From assembly GCF_024362765.1 (NCBI RefSeq), contig NZ_CP093302.1:554001-618000 (forward strand): DNA of 64,000 bases, read 5' to 3'. Position numbers and translations under genes: made by a program. The stretch is from Alkalihalobacillus sp. LMS6. GTDB taxonomy: Bacteria; Bacillota; Bacilli; Bacillales; Bacillaceae_D. The notes under the pieces were generated by a model. The model saw only the letters and a list, made by a program, of their open reading frames with translations. It had not been told where the DNA came from and did not search any database. Below, piece after piece: positions 51,556 to 61,109 of the stretch; positions within the stretch are counted from its first letter, which is position 1, and each line of letters opens with the position of its first letter.

Positions 51556-52899
51556 TTATGTTGTTTTTGTATGGGCGAGGACGTGGGCCTGTGCGTCATA
51601 GAGTTGTTCGCGCAGTGCATCGAGGTTGCCAAACAATAGCTTCCCGTTTCGTTTTACTGCTTTTCCAGCAACGAAAACAGAATCGACATTACCGGTATGA
51701 GCAGTTTGAACAACGGCCCCGATCGGATCGGTTATGGGACTTAAATTCAAATCTCTTTTGTTAAGAAGAATTAAATCAGCTTCTTTTCCAACTTCAAGAC
51801 TGCCCACTTTGTGGTCAAGTAAAAGTGCTTTTGCGCCTTCGATTGTGGAAAACTCAAGGATTTGTTGAGCGCTAATGTGCAAGTCAGGTCCAGGCATGGT
51901 GCCTTCATCAAGGAATCGTTCATTGACGCGAGCACGTTCGGCTTGTAAAGCGAATTTCATTTGTGCAAACATATCGCCTCCTGTAGAAGTCACAACATCC
52001 ACACCTAATGTCGGTTTGACGCCATTTTCTAGTGCGAGACCAGTAGCTGGATACCCGTGTCCCATCATCATTTCTACTTCAGGCGTGACGGAAATACTGC
52101 CACCTTTTGCAGCAATTCGTTTCATCGCTTCGTCTGTTACACGGTTCATGTGGGTAAAGTTTAAATCTTTTCCAAGCAGGTCCGCATCATCTAGTCGCTC
52201 AATCGAATGAGCGGTTCGTCCCCATGTGCCAAAACCTAAATGCATCGTAGCAAGGATATCCATTTCTCTTGCTGTGTTAATCTCGGTAACGGCCGTATCC
52301 CAAGCGCTAAATTCAGGGCCACGAATAGCTAATCCTAATGTCAGCAGTTGATCGGTTGAAGTGAAATGCTCTGATTGAATACGCTTGGCATCTTTTGTAT
52401 GGATTAACGTACTATCATTGTTCCAATATTCCCCATCACCTGGTGCCCCGTAAGCAAAAACGGCACGGATGCCCGAATCTTGAAGACCGCGAATGCTTTC
52501 CTCAGCGTGTTCAATCGAATTAATCATCGTCCAATCTAAAATGGTTGTCACTCCAGCATCTAACGCTTCTAAAGCACCGAATAAATTGCCGATGTAATCA
52601 TCTTGTGGACGACGCTGTGAACCGATTCCGCCATAATAAATGGTACCTAAATACGTTTGCAGCGACCAATCAGCGCCAATATTACGAATCATTGATTCCC
52701 ATGTATGTCGGTGTGTATCAATAAAGCCTGGCATAACAATCATGTCGGAAGCATCAATTACCTCCGCATCTTCTATGTCTATGCTCGACTCGATTTTGCT
52801 TATTTTTGTACCTTCTATCAAAAGATCAGCTTGGTAATGTGAAGGTTGGTTTTTCGTTATCGGTAGAATGGTGCCACCTTTTATAAGCGTTTTTTTCAT
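51556..52899 (-). CDS. Atz/Trz-type amidohydrolase
   Basis: This 447-residue metal-dependent hydrolase has ligands in GFIDTHRHTWESM, ATMHLGFGTWG, LNFTHMNRV and the aspartate TLGVDVVTSTGGD. It belongs to the chlorohydrolase/AtzF-like group and should deaminate or dechlorinate a heterocycle or hydrolyse a related amidine. The C-terminal LEVGKEADLILLN is typical of the family. No transporter or regulator is next to it. Confidence 0.82.
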   Translation of the reverse strand: MKKTLIKGGTILPITKNQPSHYQADLLIEGTKISKIESSIDIEDAEVIDASDMIVMPGFIDTHRHTWESMIRNIGADWSLQTYLGTIYYGGIGSQRRPQDDYIGNLFGALEALDAGVTTILDWTMINSIEHAEESIRGLQDSGIRAVFAYGAPGDGEYWNNDSTLIHTKDAKRIQSEHFTSTDQLLTLGLAIRGPEFSAWDTAVTEINTAREMDILATMHLGFGTWGRTAHSIERLDDADLLGKDLNFTHMNRVTDEAMKRIAAKGGSISVTPEVEMMMGHGYPATGLALENGVKPTLGVDVVTSTGGDMFAQMKFALQAERARVNERFLDEGTMPGPDLHISAQQILEFSTIEGAKALLLDHKVGSLEVGKEADLILLNKRDLNLSPITDPIGAVVQTAHTGNVDSVFVAGKAVKRNGKLLFGNLDALREQLYDAQAHVLAHTKTT

Positions 52900-52923
52900 A
52901 ATCGTCTCCTTTTTATTTGAATG

Positions 52924-53415
52924 TTATTGTAGGGCTATCTGTTTTTTCATTTCAATTAACACAACAGGGTGTCCAAAAAAGTCCCCTTCGCGCTCTTTAA
53001 GCGGTTGAAAGCCTTCTTTGTAATAAAAATGAATGCTGTTGTTTCCTTTATAAACAATTAGGCGACAATATTCGGGATGATTAAATCGCTCTAATCCTCG
53101 GTATAACAGAGATTTTCCAATTCCTTTTCCTTGGCAATCTGGGTCGACATAAAGGGATTCAAGGTAAGCGTTGTGCTCTGCGCCTTTTTCACGAGATAAA
53201 AAGGCGTAGCCGACAATCACGCCGTCCTCCTCTGCAACTAAATTAATCGATAAGCGGAAGCGACGATTCATTTCTTGAGTAGAATACGCATCACGGATGA
53301 CTTTCTTTTGGATATCATCTGGTATTTGGGGTGTATACGTTGCTTTCCACGTCTTTGTGGCGAGCGCGCGAATTTCATTGATATCGCGTTTGTTCATATC
53401 TCGTATGTGTATCAC
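52924..53415 (-). CDS. GNAT family N-acetyltransferase
   Basis: The 163-residue protein has the acetyl-CoA loop LYVDPDCQGKGIGKSLLYRGL and the C-terminal YYKEGFQPLKER. It lies 24 bases upstream of the amidohydrolase on the same strand, so co-transcription is likely. Confidence 0.83.
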   Translation of the reverse strand: MIHIRDMNKRDINEIRALATKTWKATYTPQIPDDIQKKVIRDAYSTQEMNRRFRLSINLVAEEDGVIVGYAFLSREKGAEHNAYLESLYVDPDCQGKGIGKSLLYRGLERFNHPEYCRLIVYKGNNSIHFYYKEGFQPLKEREGDFFGHPVVLIEMKKQIALQ

Positions 53416-53546
53416 TGGCTTCCTCCTTCAGTGAGCAAGTTTCCATCGATATGATAAGCTTAACAAATAATGAAATGAAAGAGTAGAATACAGAATTACA
53501 TAGATTCATAGAAGAATTTAATGTTAGCAGAAAGTACTTGAAATTA

Positions 53547-53636
53547 GCGAACGCTTTTCTCGGGCACGGCCTCAGCCATTGCGCAAAACCCGCTTCATGT
53601 CTTCAGACACGTGCTGTTCCCGTAGAAGTCGTCGCA
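53547..53636 (-). repeat. Copy of a Bacillaceae intergenic repeat element
   Basis: The minus strand reads GCGACGACTTCTACGGGAAC, then AGCACGTGTCTGAAGACATG, then AAGCGGGTTTTGCGCA, GGCTGAGGCCGTGCCCG and AAAGCGTTCGC. The ordered blocks GGGAACAGCACG, CTGAAGAC and GGCTGAGGCCGTGCCCG, ended by AAAGCG-AACGC, are familiar from dispersed intergenic repeats in Bacillus genomes. It is GC-richer than its surroundings. No second copy is seen in this window. Confidence 0.5.
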
Positions 53637-53757
53637 AATTTCATTATTATAGATCTGAATGGTTGCAACTGGCTAAATTTCAGATTTCCAACTTTTGAAT
53701 AAAAGCTTATAAATATGGAGAAGCTCGATCCTCTCTCTAACATCCTAATTTTCTTTT

Positions 53758-54690
53758 CTAAAACAAGACCATTGAGAGGGAGACAACACCTGTAACGGTG
53801 AAACAGCTAAACAGGGTCGTGTAAAGGACGGCTTGTGCATGGAGCTCTGGTTCAACATTGTATTGGAGAGCTAGGGTCGCTGTGTTCCTTGATGTTGGAA
53901 ATGAGCTGGCTATGAAAAGGGATTGAGCAACAATTCCATCTAAGTCAAGTAAGAAGATAATGAGTAACGCGATTGTGGGCCCGACGAGAAGGCGTCCAAT
54001 AATCGACAACGTGACGACGCGATGAAACAAGCCAAATTTTATTGTTGCCAATTGAGCACCAAGTAAGATAAGAGCGAGTGCAATAAATCCATTCGCGAGA
54101 TAGTCCAATGGCGTTTCAATAAAGCTAGGTAAAGGAATGCTGAAGCTTTGAAAAAGAATTCCAAGAATTAAGGCATGAATAATCGGCATCGTTAAAAATG
54201 AGAGTATAATGGCTTTCAGCGATTTTGTAGCAGATAAAAGGTTATACAAACCGTATGAATAAGTAAGGATATTTTGGAAGACAAGCACAAAGATTTGAAT
54301 CGTTACCCCAAGAGGATTCGCGCTAAAAATCATCTGACTGACAGGTAAGCCGTAGTTTCCTGAATTCATTAAAGAAATGCTGTTTTTAAAGACAACTGCT
54401 TCTCGGCCATTTAAACGAAAAATCCATGAAACGAGTTGCCCAACAATCATCATCACCACGGTGAATAAAAGTAAATAAAGCAGGATTTGTGATAGCACGA
54501 TGAGATCAATGTCAACGCGATATAAGTTCAAAAAAATGGAAGCAGGCATGAAACAGACGGTTAATAAAGTCGAGAATGGCGTTAATTTAAATGAATATTT
54601 TCTTTGTAAGAACACTCCTAGAGCCATTAAAACAAGAATAGGGAAAATCACTTCTAAAAAAATCGAAATAAACATACGAGTCAGCTCCAA
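53758..54690 (-). CDS. AEC-family (auxin efflux carrier) transporter
   Basis: The 310-residue membrane protein has ten or so segments and the family pattern SLMNSGNYGLPVSQMIFS in the middle and SFPTSRNTATLALQYNVEPEL near the end. AEC members in bacteria export or import organic acids such as malonate or malate. Start: ATG at 54690, although its ribosome site is weak. Single gene. Confidence 0.82.
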   Translation of the reverse strand: MELTRMFISIFLEVIFPILVLMALGVFLQRKYSFKLTPFSTLLTVCFMPASIFLNLYRVDIDLIVLSQILLYLLLFTVVMMIVGQLVSWIFRLNGREAVVFKNSISLMNSGNYGLPVSQMIFSANPLGVTIQIFVLVFQNILTYSYGLYNLLSATKSLKAIILSFLTMPIIHALILGILFQSFSIPLPSFIETPLDYLANGFIALALILLGAQLATIKFGLFHRVVTLSIIGRLLVGPTIALLIIFLLDLDGIVAQSLFIASSFPTSRNTATLALQYNVEPELHAQAVLYTTLFSCFTVTGVVSLSMVLF

Positions 54691-54854
54691 TCATGGCTAG
54701 TCATTACATGTATTGTATCGTGTTCATGCTGATTTGAATAATCCATCTTTATAATCCTAAATGATAAGAAAAACGAATCGGTGCATGAAAGACAGATTAT
54801 TCTTGACTCTTTCATGGAGGATTTTTTAAACTGAAAAAAACAGGGAGGAATAAT

Positions 54855-56057
54855 ATGTATAGCTATATGACGCACTTGCAATGTCCGAAATGTAAGCAAA
54901 GTTATGAAAAAGGAGATATTCATCATCTGTGCGAATGTGGTTCTCCATTACTTGTACAGTATGATTTAGAAAGAGTAAAACAAGAATGGACAAAAGATTC
55001 TCTAGCAGAAGAGCCGCTCTCTCTATGGCGCTACCACCCTTTATTGCCAGTTGAACAAGCAAAAGACGTTGTGACATTTGGAGAAGGAATGACGCCGTTA
55101 TTACCGATGCACCAATATGGAGCGACAATCGGGTTGCCTCAACTGTTCATGAAAGATGAGGGGTTATTGCCAACTGGATCGTTTAAAGCTAGAGGGGCTG
55201 CGGTTGGGGTGTCAATGGCAAAAGCGTTAGGCATCAAAGAATTAGCGATGCCGACAAATGGGAACGCGGGAGCTGCATGGGCGCAGTATGGGGCACGAGC
55301 TGGATTGCGTGCACATGTTGTGATGCCAGAAGATGCACCGGAGATTACACGAAAAGAAGTTGCGATAAGCGGTGGGCATTTAACGTTAATTGATGGCTTG
55401 ATAAGTGATGCTGGCAAAGTTGTAGCGGAAGCTATACGTACATACGGGTACTATGATGCGTCCACGTTAAAAGAACCGTATCGAATTGAAGGCAAGAAAA
55501 CAATGGGATTAGAGATTTGCGAGCAACTCAATTGGACATTACCGGATGTCATACTTTATCCAACAGGTGGAGGCGTAGGTTTAATCGGTATATACAAAGC
55601 AATCCAAGAACTACGCACGATTGGTTGGGTGAAAGGTGAAATGCCAAGACTGGTTGCTGTGCAAGCAGAGGGGTGTGCGCCAATCGTAGATGCTTTTCAT
55701 GAGGGACGTACTGAATCAACGTTTTTCGAGAATGCTCATACCGCTGCATTCGGCATTAATGTTCCGAAAGCGATCGGGGATTTTCTCGTTCTTGAGGCGA
55801 TTTATGAAACCAACGGGTGCGCAATTGCTCTTTCAGATGAAGATATTTTACATGAACAACAAGTAGTCGCACAGCTAGAGGGCGCTTTTTTATGTCCAGA
55901 AGGGGCTGCAACATTCGCAGCGGCAAAGCAACTTGTACAAACAGGTTGGCTAAAAGAAGATGACGTGGTCATTTGTTTAAATACTGGCATGGGTGTAAAG
56001 TATCCAGAATCCGTTCAAGTTGAGTCTCCAGTTATTTCAAAGAATGGCTCTATATAA
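54855..56057 (+). CDS. Threonine synthase-like PLP enzyme
   Basis: The 400-residue fold-type II PLP enzyme has an N-terminal zinc-ribbon-like start (LQCPKCKQSYEKGDIHHLCE), the Schiff-base lysine in TGSFKARGAAVG and the phosphate loop PTGGGVGLIG. It converts O-phosphohomoserine to threonine, or acts as a related beta-replacing enzyme. The CPKC...CECG head is common in this class of threonine synthases. ATG with AGGGAGG. The end overlaps the next minus-strand gene by 8 bases. Confidence 0.82.
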   Translation: MYSYMTHLQCPKCKQSYEKGDIHHLCECGSPLLVQYDLERVKQEWTKDSLAEEPLSLWRYHPLLPVEQAKDVVTFGEGMTPLLPMHQYGATIGLPQLFMKDEGLLPTGSFKARGAAVGVSMAKALGIKELAMPTNGNAGAAWAQYGARAGLRAHVVMPEDAPEITRKEVAISGGHLTLIDGLISDAGKVVAEAIRTYGYYDASTLKEPYRIEGKKTMGLEICEQLNWTLPDVILYPTGGGVGLIGIYKAIQELRTIGWVKGEMPRLVAVQAEGCAPIVDAFHEGRTESTFFENAHTAAFGINVPKAIGDFLVLEAIYETNGCAIALSDEDILHEQQVVAQLEGAFLCPEGAATFAAAKQLVQTGWLKEDDVVICLNTGMGVKYPESVQVESPVISKNGSI

Positions 56058-56340
56058 GCGATAAGATAAAACGCATGGTTGAATAGAGAATAACGATAGC
56101 ATAAATGAAGAGTAGAGCGGTCGCGGCAAGAGGTACCCACTTGTTTTCCGTCGACCCTTTACTTGACCCGGTTATCCAACCTGTTGCAAAGAAACAAACA
56201 GGAATAAAAGCAAGATAAAGATGGAACAGAATCGGATAAACTTCGCCACTCCTACTCTGCGCTAAAAGGTTAAATAGAAGGACAGCAGAGCTTAATAAGA
56301 CAATTAAAATCATGATTGTGTAAGACCGCCAAGTAAACAT
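56050..56340 (-). CDS. Small membrane protein
   Basis: This 96-residue protein has three membrane segments (SYTIMILIVLLSSAVLLFNL, LYLAFIPVCFFATGWITG and WVPLAATALLFIYAIVILY). No family is recognised. The 3' end overlaps the threonine synthase gene on the other strand. Confidence 0.6.
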   Translation of the reverse strand: MFTWRSYTIMILIVLLSSAVLLFNLLAQSRSGEVYPILFHLYLAFIPVCFFATGWITGSSKGSTENKWVPLAATALLFIYAIVILYSTMRFILSLI

Positions 56341-56421
56341 GCAATTCCTGCCCCTTCCTGTACAATTTGTAAAGGATATGCACGAAAAAGAAATGAGGTA
56401 CAGGAATTGACGGAAAAAAGC

Positions 56422-57153
56422 TTACGCAATTTTCATTTTTTTGTTAAACACATAAATTGCAAGTGCGATAGCTACTACGGCATAAAGGATAACCCACCAT
56501 AAGTGAGGAAACACATCGCTTCCATTTCCTGCTAATGCAGCTCGGCTTGCTTCTACCGCGTGAACGAACGGAAGGGCATGTGCAATGCTTTCAAACCAAC
56601 CTCCAACTAAGCTAACATCAAACCAAGCCCCGCTAAACCAAGCACTTACGTTTGTGAGTAAGGCGCCACAAACACCGCCGACCTGCTTATCCGTAAAGAT
56701 GCTGCCAGTCAGTAAGCCGATTCCAATGAAGAAGACCGCAATGGGAATAAGAACGAGAATTGAAAACAGGACTTCTAACGAGATGGATAATCCAAGAAAG
56801 AAAGCTGCCACATAGCAAAGACTCATTTGAATAAGGGCTAACGGAAACAGTGGTAGTGTATAGCCTGTTATAAACTGCTGAGAGGTCAAAGGCGTTGTGA
56901 AAAGACGCATTAAAAAGGAGCTTTGCCGGTCACTCGCAATAAGCATGCCGGAGAACAGAGAGGTAAAGGATAGCCCAAACATCGCAATACCCGGGGTTAG
57001 CATGTCAATTTGAAACATCTCATTCGGGATATTTGATTGAATAAGAGAGAGCATTAAAATGAGAACAAGGGGGAAGGCCAGTCCAAATAGAAGATTGACT
57101 TTGTCCCGAGTCATTTCTTTATAATTTCTTGAAGCAAATGCAAGCATCCTCAT
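56422..57153 (-). CDS. ABC-2 type transporter permease
   Basis: The 243-residue membrane protein of the ABC-2 family has six segments, with the TDK-free loop NYKEMTRDKVNLLFGLAFPL at the start and GGVCGALLTNVSAWFSGAWF in the second half. It is probably an exporter subunit. Its start overlaps the upstream ATPase frame by four bases. Because that ATPase gene is broken, this permease may be an orphan. Confidence 0.85.
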   Translation of the reverse strand: MRMLAFASRNYKEMTRDKVNLLFGLAFPLVLILMLSLIQSNIPNEMFQIDMLTPGIAMFGLSFTSLFSGMLIASDRQSSFLMRLFTTPLTSQQFITGYTLPLFPLALIQMSLCYVAAFFLGLSISLEVLFSILVLIPIAVFFIGIGLLTGSIFTDKQVGGVCGALLTNVSAWFSGAWFDVSLVGGWFESIAHALPFVHAVEASRAALAGNGSDVFPHLWWVILYAVVAIALAIYVFNKKMKIA

Positions 57154-57859
57154 GAGCGTTTCTCCTTTTTCGTAACAATAGAAACAAACGCAGCTTCAAG
57201 GGAAGACGTCTCCATTTGTTCCTTTAACTCTGCTGGAGTCCCGGTCTTAATCAGCTGCCCTTTTGCCATAATACCAATACGATCTGCTAAAGAGTCGGCT
57301 TCTTCCATATGGTGAGTCGTCAAGATGATTGTCATTTTTTCTTTTAAGTCTCGAATGACTTCCCATAGTTCCCTCCTTGCAATCACATCAATCCCAAGTG
57401 TCGGTTCATCTAGGAATAACACCTTTGGATCAGAAATTAAGGCCATTGCGATACTGAGGCGACGTTGCATCCCGCCAGATAATTGAGCTGCCTTTTTCTT
57501 TTCTACATCTGTCAAATCAAGTTGTGATAGGACATCTGTGCTTTTCTTTTCGGCCTCTTTTTTGGAGATTCCATAAATCTGAGCCATTAAAAACACGTTT
57601 TCGCGTACTGTTAAGTTAGGGGCGATCGCCGTTTCTTGCGGCGACACACCAATGAGCTGCTTAATAGGGCGTGCTTCTTTTTTAATGGAATAGTCATAGA
57701 CCGTTGCTTCCCCACTCGATGGTTTTAGTATGCTAGTTAGCATTTTAATGACGGTTGTTTTTCCTGCACCGTTTAACCCTAGAAGTGCATAGAGCTCACC
57801 TCGACGGCAATCTCATTTTGAAACTGTTTCTTTAAATTTGTTGTCTCAATGACATTCAT
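57150..57859 (-). pseudogene. ABC transporter ATPase, disrupted by a short internal deletion
   Basis: An ATG at 57857-57859 overlaps the stop of the XRE regulator and starts MNVIETTNLKKQFQNEIAVE. The frame then hits a TAG at 57779-57781. The second frame continues as RGELYALLGLNGAGKTTVIK, with normal Walker A, LSGGMQRR, VLFLDEPTLGID and THHMEEADSLA through to 57150. About eight residues usually lie between AVE and RGE, so a deletion of some 23-26 bases near 57800 shifted the frame. A product starting later would lack Walker A. Confidence 0.75.
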
Positions 57860-58287
57860 TCGTCTTCAAAATCCTCCTCTTGGGCTGCAAAAATTCCATT
57901 AGCAAATTGTAAGAAGTGCTCATTTTTTACTAGTGCAATTCCTTGTTCTTCGTCACCAAGGATCATTAATTTATCACCCGTTTTTAAGTTGAAAATATCT
58001 CGTGCTTGCTGAGGAAGTACGATTTGCCCTCGTTCGCCGACAGTGGCGACCCCGAAAATGTGCTTGCCTTTGGGTCCAATGCCGTACTGTTTCTCTTCTT
58101 TAGAGACAAGGTCGTCAATTCGAACATCAAAGAGGTTGGCAAGTGCCATCGTATAAGTAAGGTCTGGAACCGTTTCCCCAGCTTCCCATTTAGCGATTGC
58201 TTGTCTAGAAACTTGAAGCTTTTCAGCCACGTATTCTTGGGTGAATTTATTCATTTTTCTTAGCGTCCTTAAATTTTCATGTATCAT
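57856..58287 (-). CDS. XRE-type regulator with SpoVT/AbrB domain
   Basis: This 143-residue regulator has an N-terminal XRE HTH (NLRTLRKMNKFTQEYVAEKL, then QVSRQAIAKWEAGETVPDL) and a C-terminal AbrB swapped-hairpin domain (TVGERGQIVLPQQARDIFNL). This double architecture occurs in regulators of small ABC exporters in Firmicutes. Its stop codon overlaps the start of the ATPase gene, so it heads that operon and most likely controls it. Confidence 0.87.
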   Translation of the reverse strand: MIHENLRTLRKMNKFTQEYVAEKLQVSRQAIAKWEAGETVPDLTYTMALANLFDVRIDDLVSKEEKQYGIGPKGKHIFGVATVGERGQIVLPQQARDIFNLKTGDKLMILGDEEQGIALVKNEHFLQFANGIFAAQEEDFEDE

Positions 58288-58448
58288 AGATCATCCTCCT
58301 AAAGGTTATTATATAGCGCTTTTTTTGTTTTTCTACCATTGAGACATAACGAAAAATGGAAGCCTTCGTTAACATCATTGCCGCTCAACGTGATGATATA
58401 CAAGTACGAGAAAAAACCGTGCTATACTGTCAGCAAGGAGGGGATAAC

Positions 58449-59441
58449 ATGGTTGGTAGGTGTGTTGTATACCGGAAATTTGGTGATCCTCAATCTGTGT
58501 TAACGGTTGAAAAAAGAAACATCGCTCCACTTTCAGAAGAAGATGTCCTTATCCGGATGAACCTAATGCCCATTAACCCATCTGATTTGATTCCGATTCG
58601 TGGTGCGTACGCTCATCGGACTACATTACCAGCTGTTCCTGGTTATGAAGGGGTTGGCGTCATTGAAGAGGTAGGAGCAAATGGATTAAAAGCTTACATA
58701 GGAAAGCGTGTGTTGCCGCTAAGAGCCGAGGAAACGTGGCAGGATTACGTAAAAATGAAAAAGGAGCGGTTAATCTTTGTGCCCGACCAGATTGATGATG
58801 ATACCGCCGCTCAAATGTATATTAATCCACTTACGGCTTGGGTTGTCTGTAAAGAAAAGTTGTGTTTACAACAGGAGGATGTTGTGATCATCAATGCGGC
58901 AGGATCGGCGCTAGGGAAAATCTTTGCCCAATTGTCTATACAAATAGGGTTTACGTTAATTGCTGTTGTCAGAAGAGAAGAATCAAAAAAAGCATTGCAG
59001 GAATTAGGAGCTACATTCGTCATAGATGAAAACGAAGAATCGTTCGTTGATCAGGTTATGGCAATCACAGCAGGTAAGGGTGCGGATGTGGCGATTGATT
59101 CGATTGGAGGAGAAAAAGGAGATCGACTTGCAGGATGTGTACGAACGCAAGGGAAGTTCTTAGCAATTGGGCTATTGTCTGGAAAGCAAGTCGATTGGGC
59201 TCATCACTCTAAACGGTTACAGACAGGAATGTTTCATCTACGTCATTGGAATCAACAAGTATCACTCAGTCACTGGCATCGTGTGTACAACGAGTTGCTT
59301 TCTATCGTAGCGAATCAACGCCTAATCTTACCAAATCTTGGCGATCGCTATTCGTTATCCGATGTCAACCAAGCGGTCAAACAAGCTGAGCCATTTACGA
59401 GCCGTTATGGAAAAGTCGTCTTATGTGCTTCTACGATCTAG
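58449..59441 (+). CDS. Quinone oxidoreductase/zinc-less MDR dehydrogenase
   Basis: The 330-residue MDR-family protein has a GroES-like N-terminus (INPSDLIPIRGAY, PGYEGVGVIEEVG) and a nucleotide loop VIINAAGSALGKIFAQLS. The glycine-rich loop GSALG deviates from the usual GxGGVG. It is the second such oxidoreductase in the window. The ATG at 58449, with AAGGAGGGG, is preferred to one 93 bases upstream. Confidence 0.8.
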   Translation: MVGRCVVYRKFGDPQSVLTVEKRNIAPLSEEDVLIRMNLMPINPSDLIPIRGAYAHRTTLPAVPGYEGVGVIEEVGANGLKAYIGKRVLPLRAEETWQDYVKMKKERLIFVPDQIDDDTAAQMYINPLTAWVVCKEKLCLQQEDVVIINAAGSALGKIFAQLSIQIGFTLIAVVRREESKKALQELGATFVIDENEESFVDQVMAITAGKGADVAIDSIGGEKGDRLAGCVRTQGKFLAIGLLSGKQVDWAHHSKRLQTGMFHLRHWNQQVSLSHWHRVYNELLSIVANQRLILPNLGDRYSLSDVNQAVKQAEPFTSRYGKVVLCASTI

Positions 59442-59634
59442 AACGAAAAAAATTAATAAAGAATAAATAAAGGATAAGAATCGGAACTGAAACGACAAGA
59501 CTGACAAACAGCAAACTTTGTAAATGTGGGTAACCAATAAAGAGATACGTTGCTACTGACAAAATGATCAATAAAGTAAGCATTAGCACAATTCCTTTTG
59601 TTATCCCTCTAAAAAAAGCATGGAATCCAGACAT
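59431..59634 (-). CDS. Small membrane protein
   Basis: This 67-residue protein has two membrane segments (GIVLMLTLLIILSVATYLFI and LLFVSLVVSVPILILYLFFI). The ATG at 59634 is 5 bases after GGAGGG, favoured over an ATG six codons further upstream. It overlaps the oxidoreductase gene by 11 bases at its 3' end. No family recognised. Confidence 0.6.
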   Translation of the reverse strand: MSGFHAFFRGITKGIVLMLTLLIILSVATYLFIGYPHLQSLLFVSLVVSVPILILYLFFINFFRSRS

Positions 59635-59809
59635 CGTAACCCTCCATTTCATTAAGTGTTCTATCTATTGTACGCACTCTCAAAGAAAGGATCAACCGCC
59701 ATCCGATATTTATCTAGGTCGATTGACACCTTTTGTCAGAATGATGATTCATTTGGGTAATGAAGTGGTACGTATAGATATTCACTAAAGATAAAAATGA
59801 GGGAGATCG

Positions 59810-60256
59810 ATGAAAGATTTATTAAAGCAAGCACTATATGGGCAAAACGCACATGTCTCCACAGAAACGATTTTTGATGGAATCTCTATGAAACAAGCGA
59901 GTAATGCCAATTTTAATGAACATTCTATCTAGCAATTGCTTAAACATATAACGTATTGGCAACAATTTTTGCTTCGACAGTATCAAGATGATGACATGCC
60001 TGTGCCAACTCACTCATCTGATACCTGGCCAAAAGAGAGAGTTCCAGAAAGCGAGACACACTGGAAAAACGCAGTTATGACATACAAGAATGGTTTAATA
60101 GAATTAGAAACATTTATTGACGATTTTGACGACAATGCAGATGTATCTGACATTTTTTCCGTTATTCTTCATACGAGCTATCACGCCGGTCAAGTTGTAT
60201 TAATTAGGAAGTACTTAAGCAGTTGGCCTCCTCCATCTGGTGGAGATTCCTGGTAA
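59810..60256 (+). pseudogene. DinB-family protein interrupted by an in-frame TAG
   Basis: An ATG with GAGGGAG opens MKDLLKQALYGQNAHVSTET and continues to HSI, then TAG at 59930-59932, then QLLKHITYWQQFLLRQYQ in the same frame to a TAA at 60254-60256. DinB/YfiT-like proteins have Trp in the position of the stop (HSIW-x-LKH), so a TGG to TAG change explains it. The C-terminal SVILHTSYHAGQVVLIRKYL carries the HxxxH metal motif. Without read-through only 40 residues are made. Confidence 0.75.
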
Positions 60257-60290
60257 GGGTGTATAAAATATAGATTTGGAGGTCGATGTA

Positions 60291-61040
60291 ATGTTTGATG
60301 CGCATGTACATAACATTGATAACCGTTTTCCGATTTACGAAAACAATGGGTATACGCCCGATTCCTATACAGTTCAAGACTATACACGTGCAATTAAATC
60401 GTTAGGAATAAAAGGTGGTGCAATTGTATCTGGTTCCTTTCAACAATACGATCAGACGTATTTAATCGATGCGTTAGGTCAGTTGGGAGAAGGCTTTGTA
60501 GGTGTAACGCAGCTGCCAGCATCTACGACGGATGAGGAGGTCTTGTCCCTTCATAAAAAAGGTGTGCGCGCGATTCGGTTTAATGTGAATCGCGGAGGTT
60601 CAGAAGATATATCTCATTTGAAGGCTTTCTCAAATCGTGTTTATAACCTTGTCGGTTGGCATACTGAATTATACATTCATTCACGCCAGCTAAAACAATA
60701 CTTGCCTATTATCGAGGCATTGCCTGCTGTGTCGATTGATCATTTAGGTTTGGGGAAAGAGGGCATGAAAGAGCTGTATCACTTGGCGGAAAAAGGCGTT
60801 CGTGTGAAGGCTACAGGTTTTGGTCGGCTTGATTTTGATCCTAAACCCGTTATCAGACGTCTCTATGAGATTCACCCAGACATTCTTCTTTTTGGCACAG
60901 ATCTTCCGTCAACTAGAGCCCCGAGACCATTTAAAAAAGAGGATCTCACAATCATTAAGGAAAGCCTCGTTCACCCTGAAGCGATTGAACGAGTATTAGA
61001 AAAAAATGCGCAAGCTTGGTATATCGACCGATTTCACTAA
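60291..61040 (+). CDS. Amidohydrolase-2 family TIM-barrel hydrolase
   Basis: This 249-residue protein has MFDAHVHNID at the start (HxH metal ligands), VSIDHLGLG in the middle and LLFGTDLPSTRAPRP near the end. It resembles the 2-pyrone-4,6-dicarboxylate hydrolase and related lactonase group. The substrate is unknown. The ATG at 60291 follows GGAGGTCG; a start five codons earlier lies inside that site. It follows the broken DinB gene by 34 bases. Confidence 0.8.
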   Translation: MFDAHVHNIDNRFPIYENNGYTPDSYTVQDYTRAIKSLGIKGGAIVSGSFQQYDQTYLIDALGQLGEGFVGVTQLPASTTDEEVLSLHKKGVRAIRFNVNRGGSEDISHLKAFSNRVYNLVGWHTELYIHSRQLKQYLPIIEALPAVSIDHLGLGKEGMKELYHLAEKGVRVKATGFGRLDFDPKPVIRRLYEIHPDILLFGTDLPSTRAPRPFKKEDLTIIKESLVHPEAIERVLEKNAQAWYIDRFH

Positions 61041-61109
61041 AGATTTGCATTTCATTTGTTCATAGAATGCCTTGTCCGACGATAGACTAGTCGTAGAGGG
61101 GGGATATGA

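Noticed and set aside
59564-59788. 74-codon plus-strand frame before the DinB gene
   Set aside because: It overlaps a better-supported small membrane protein on the other strand and has no ribosome site.
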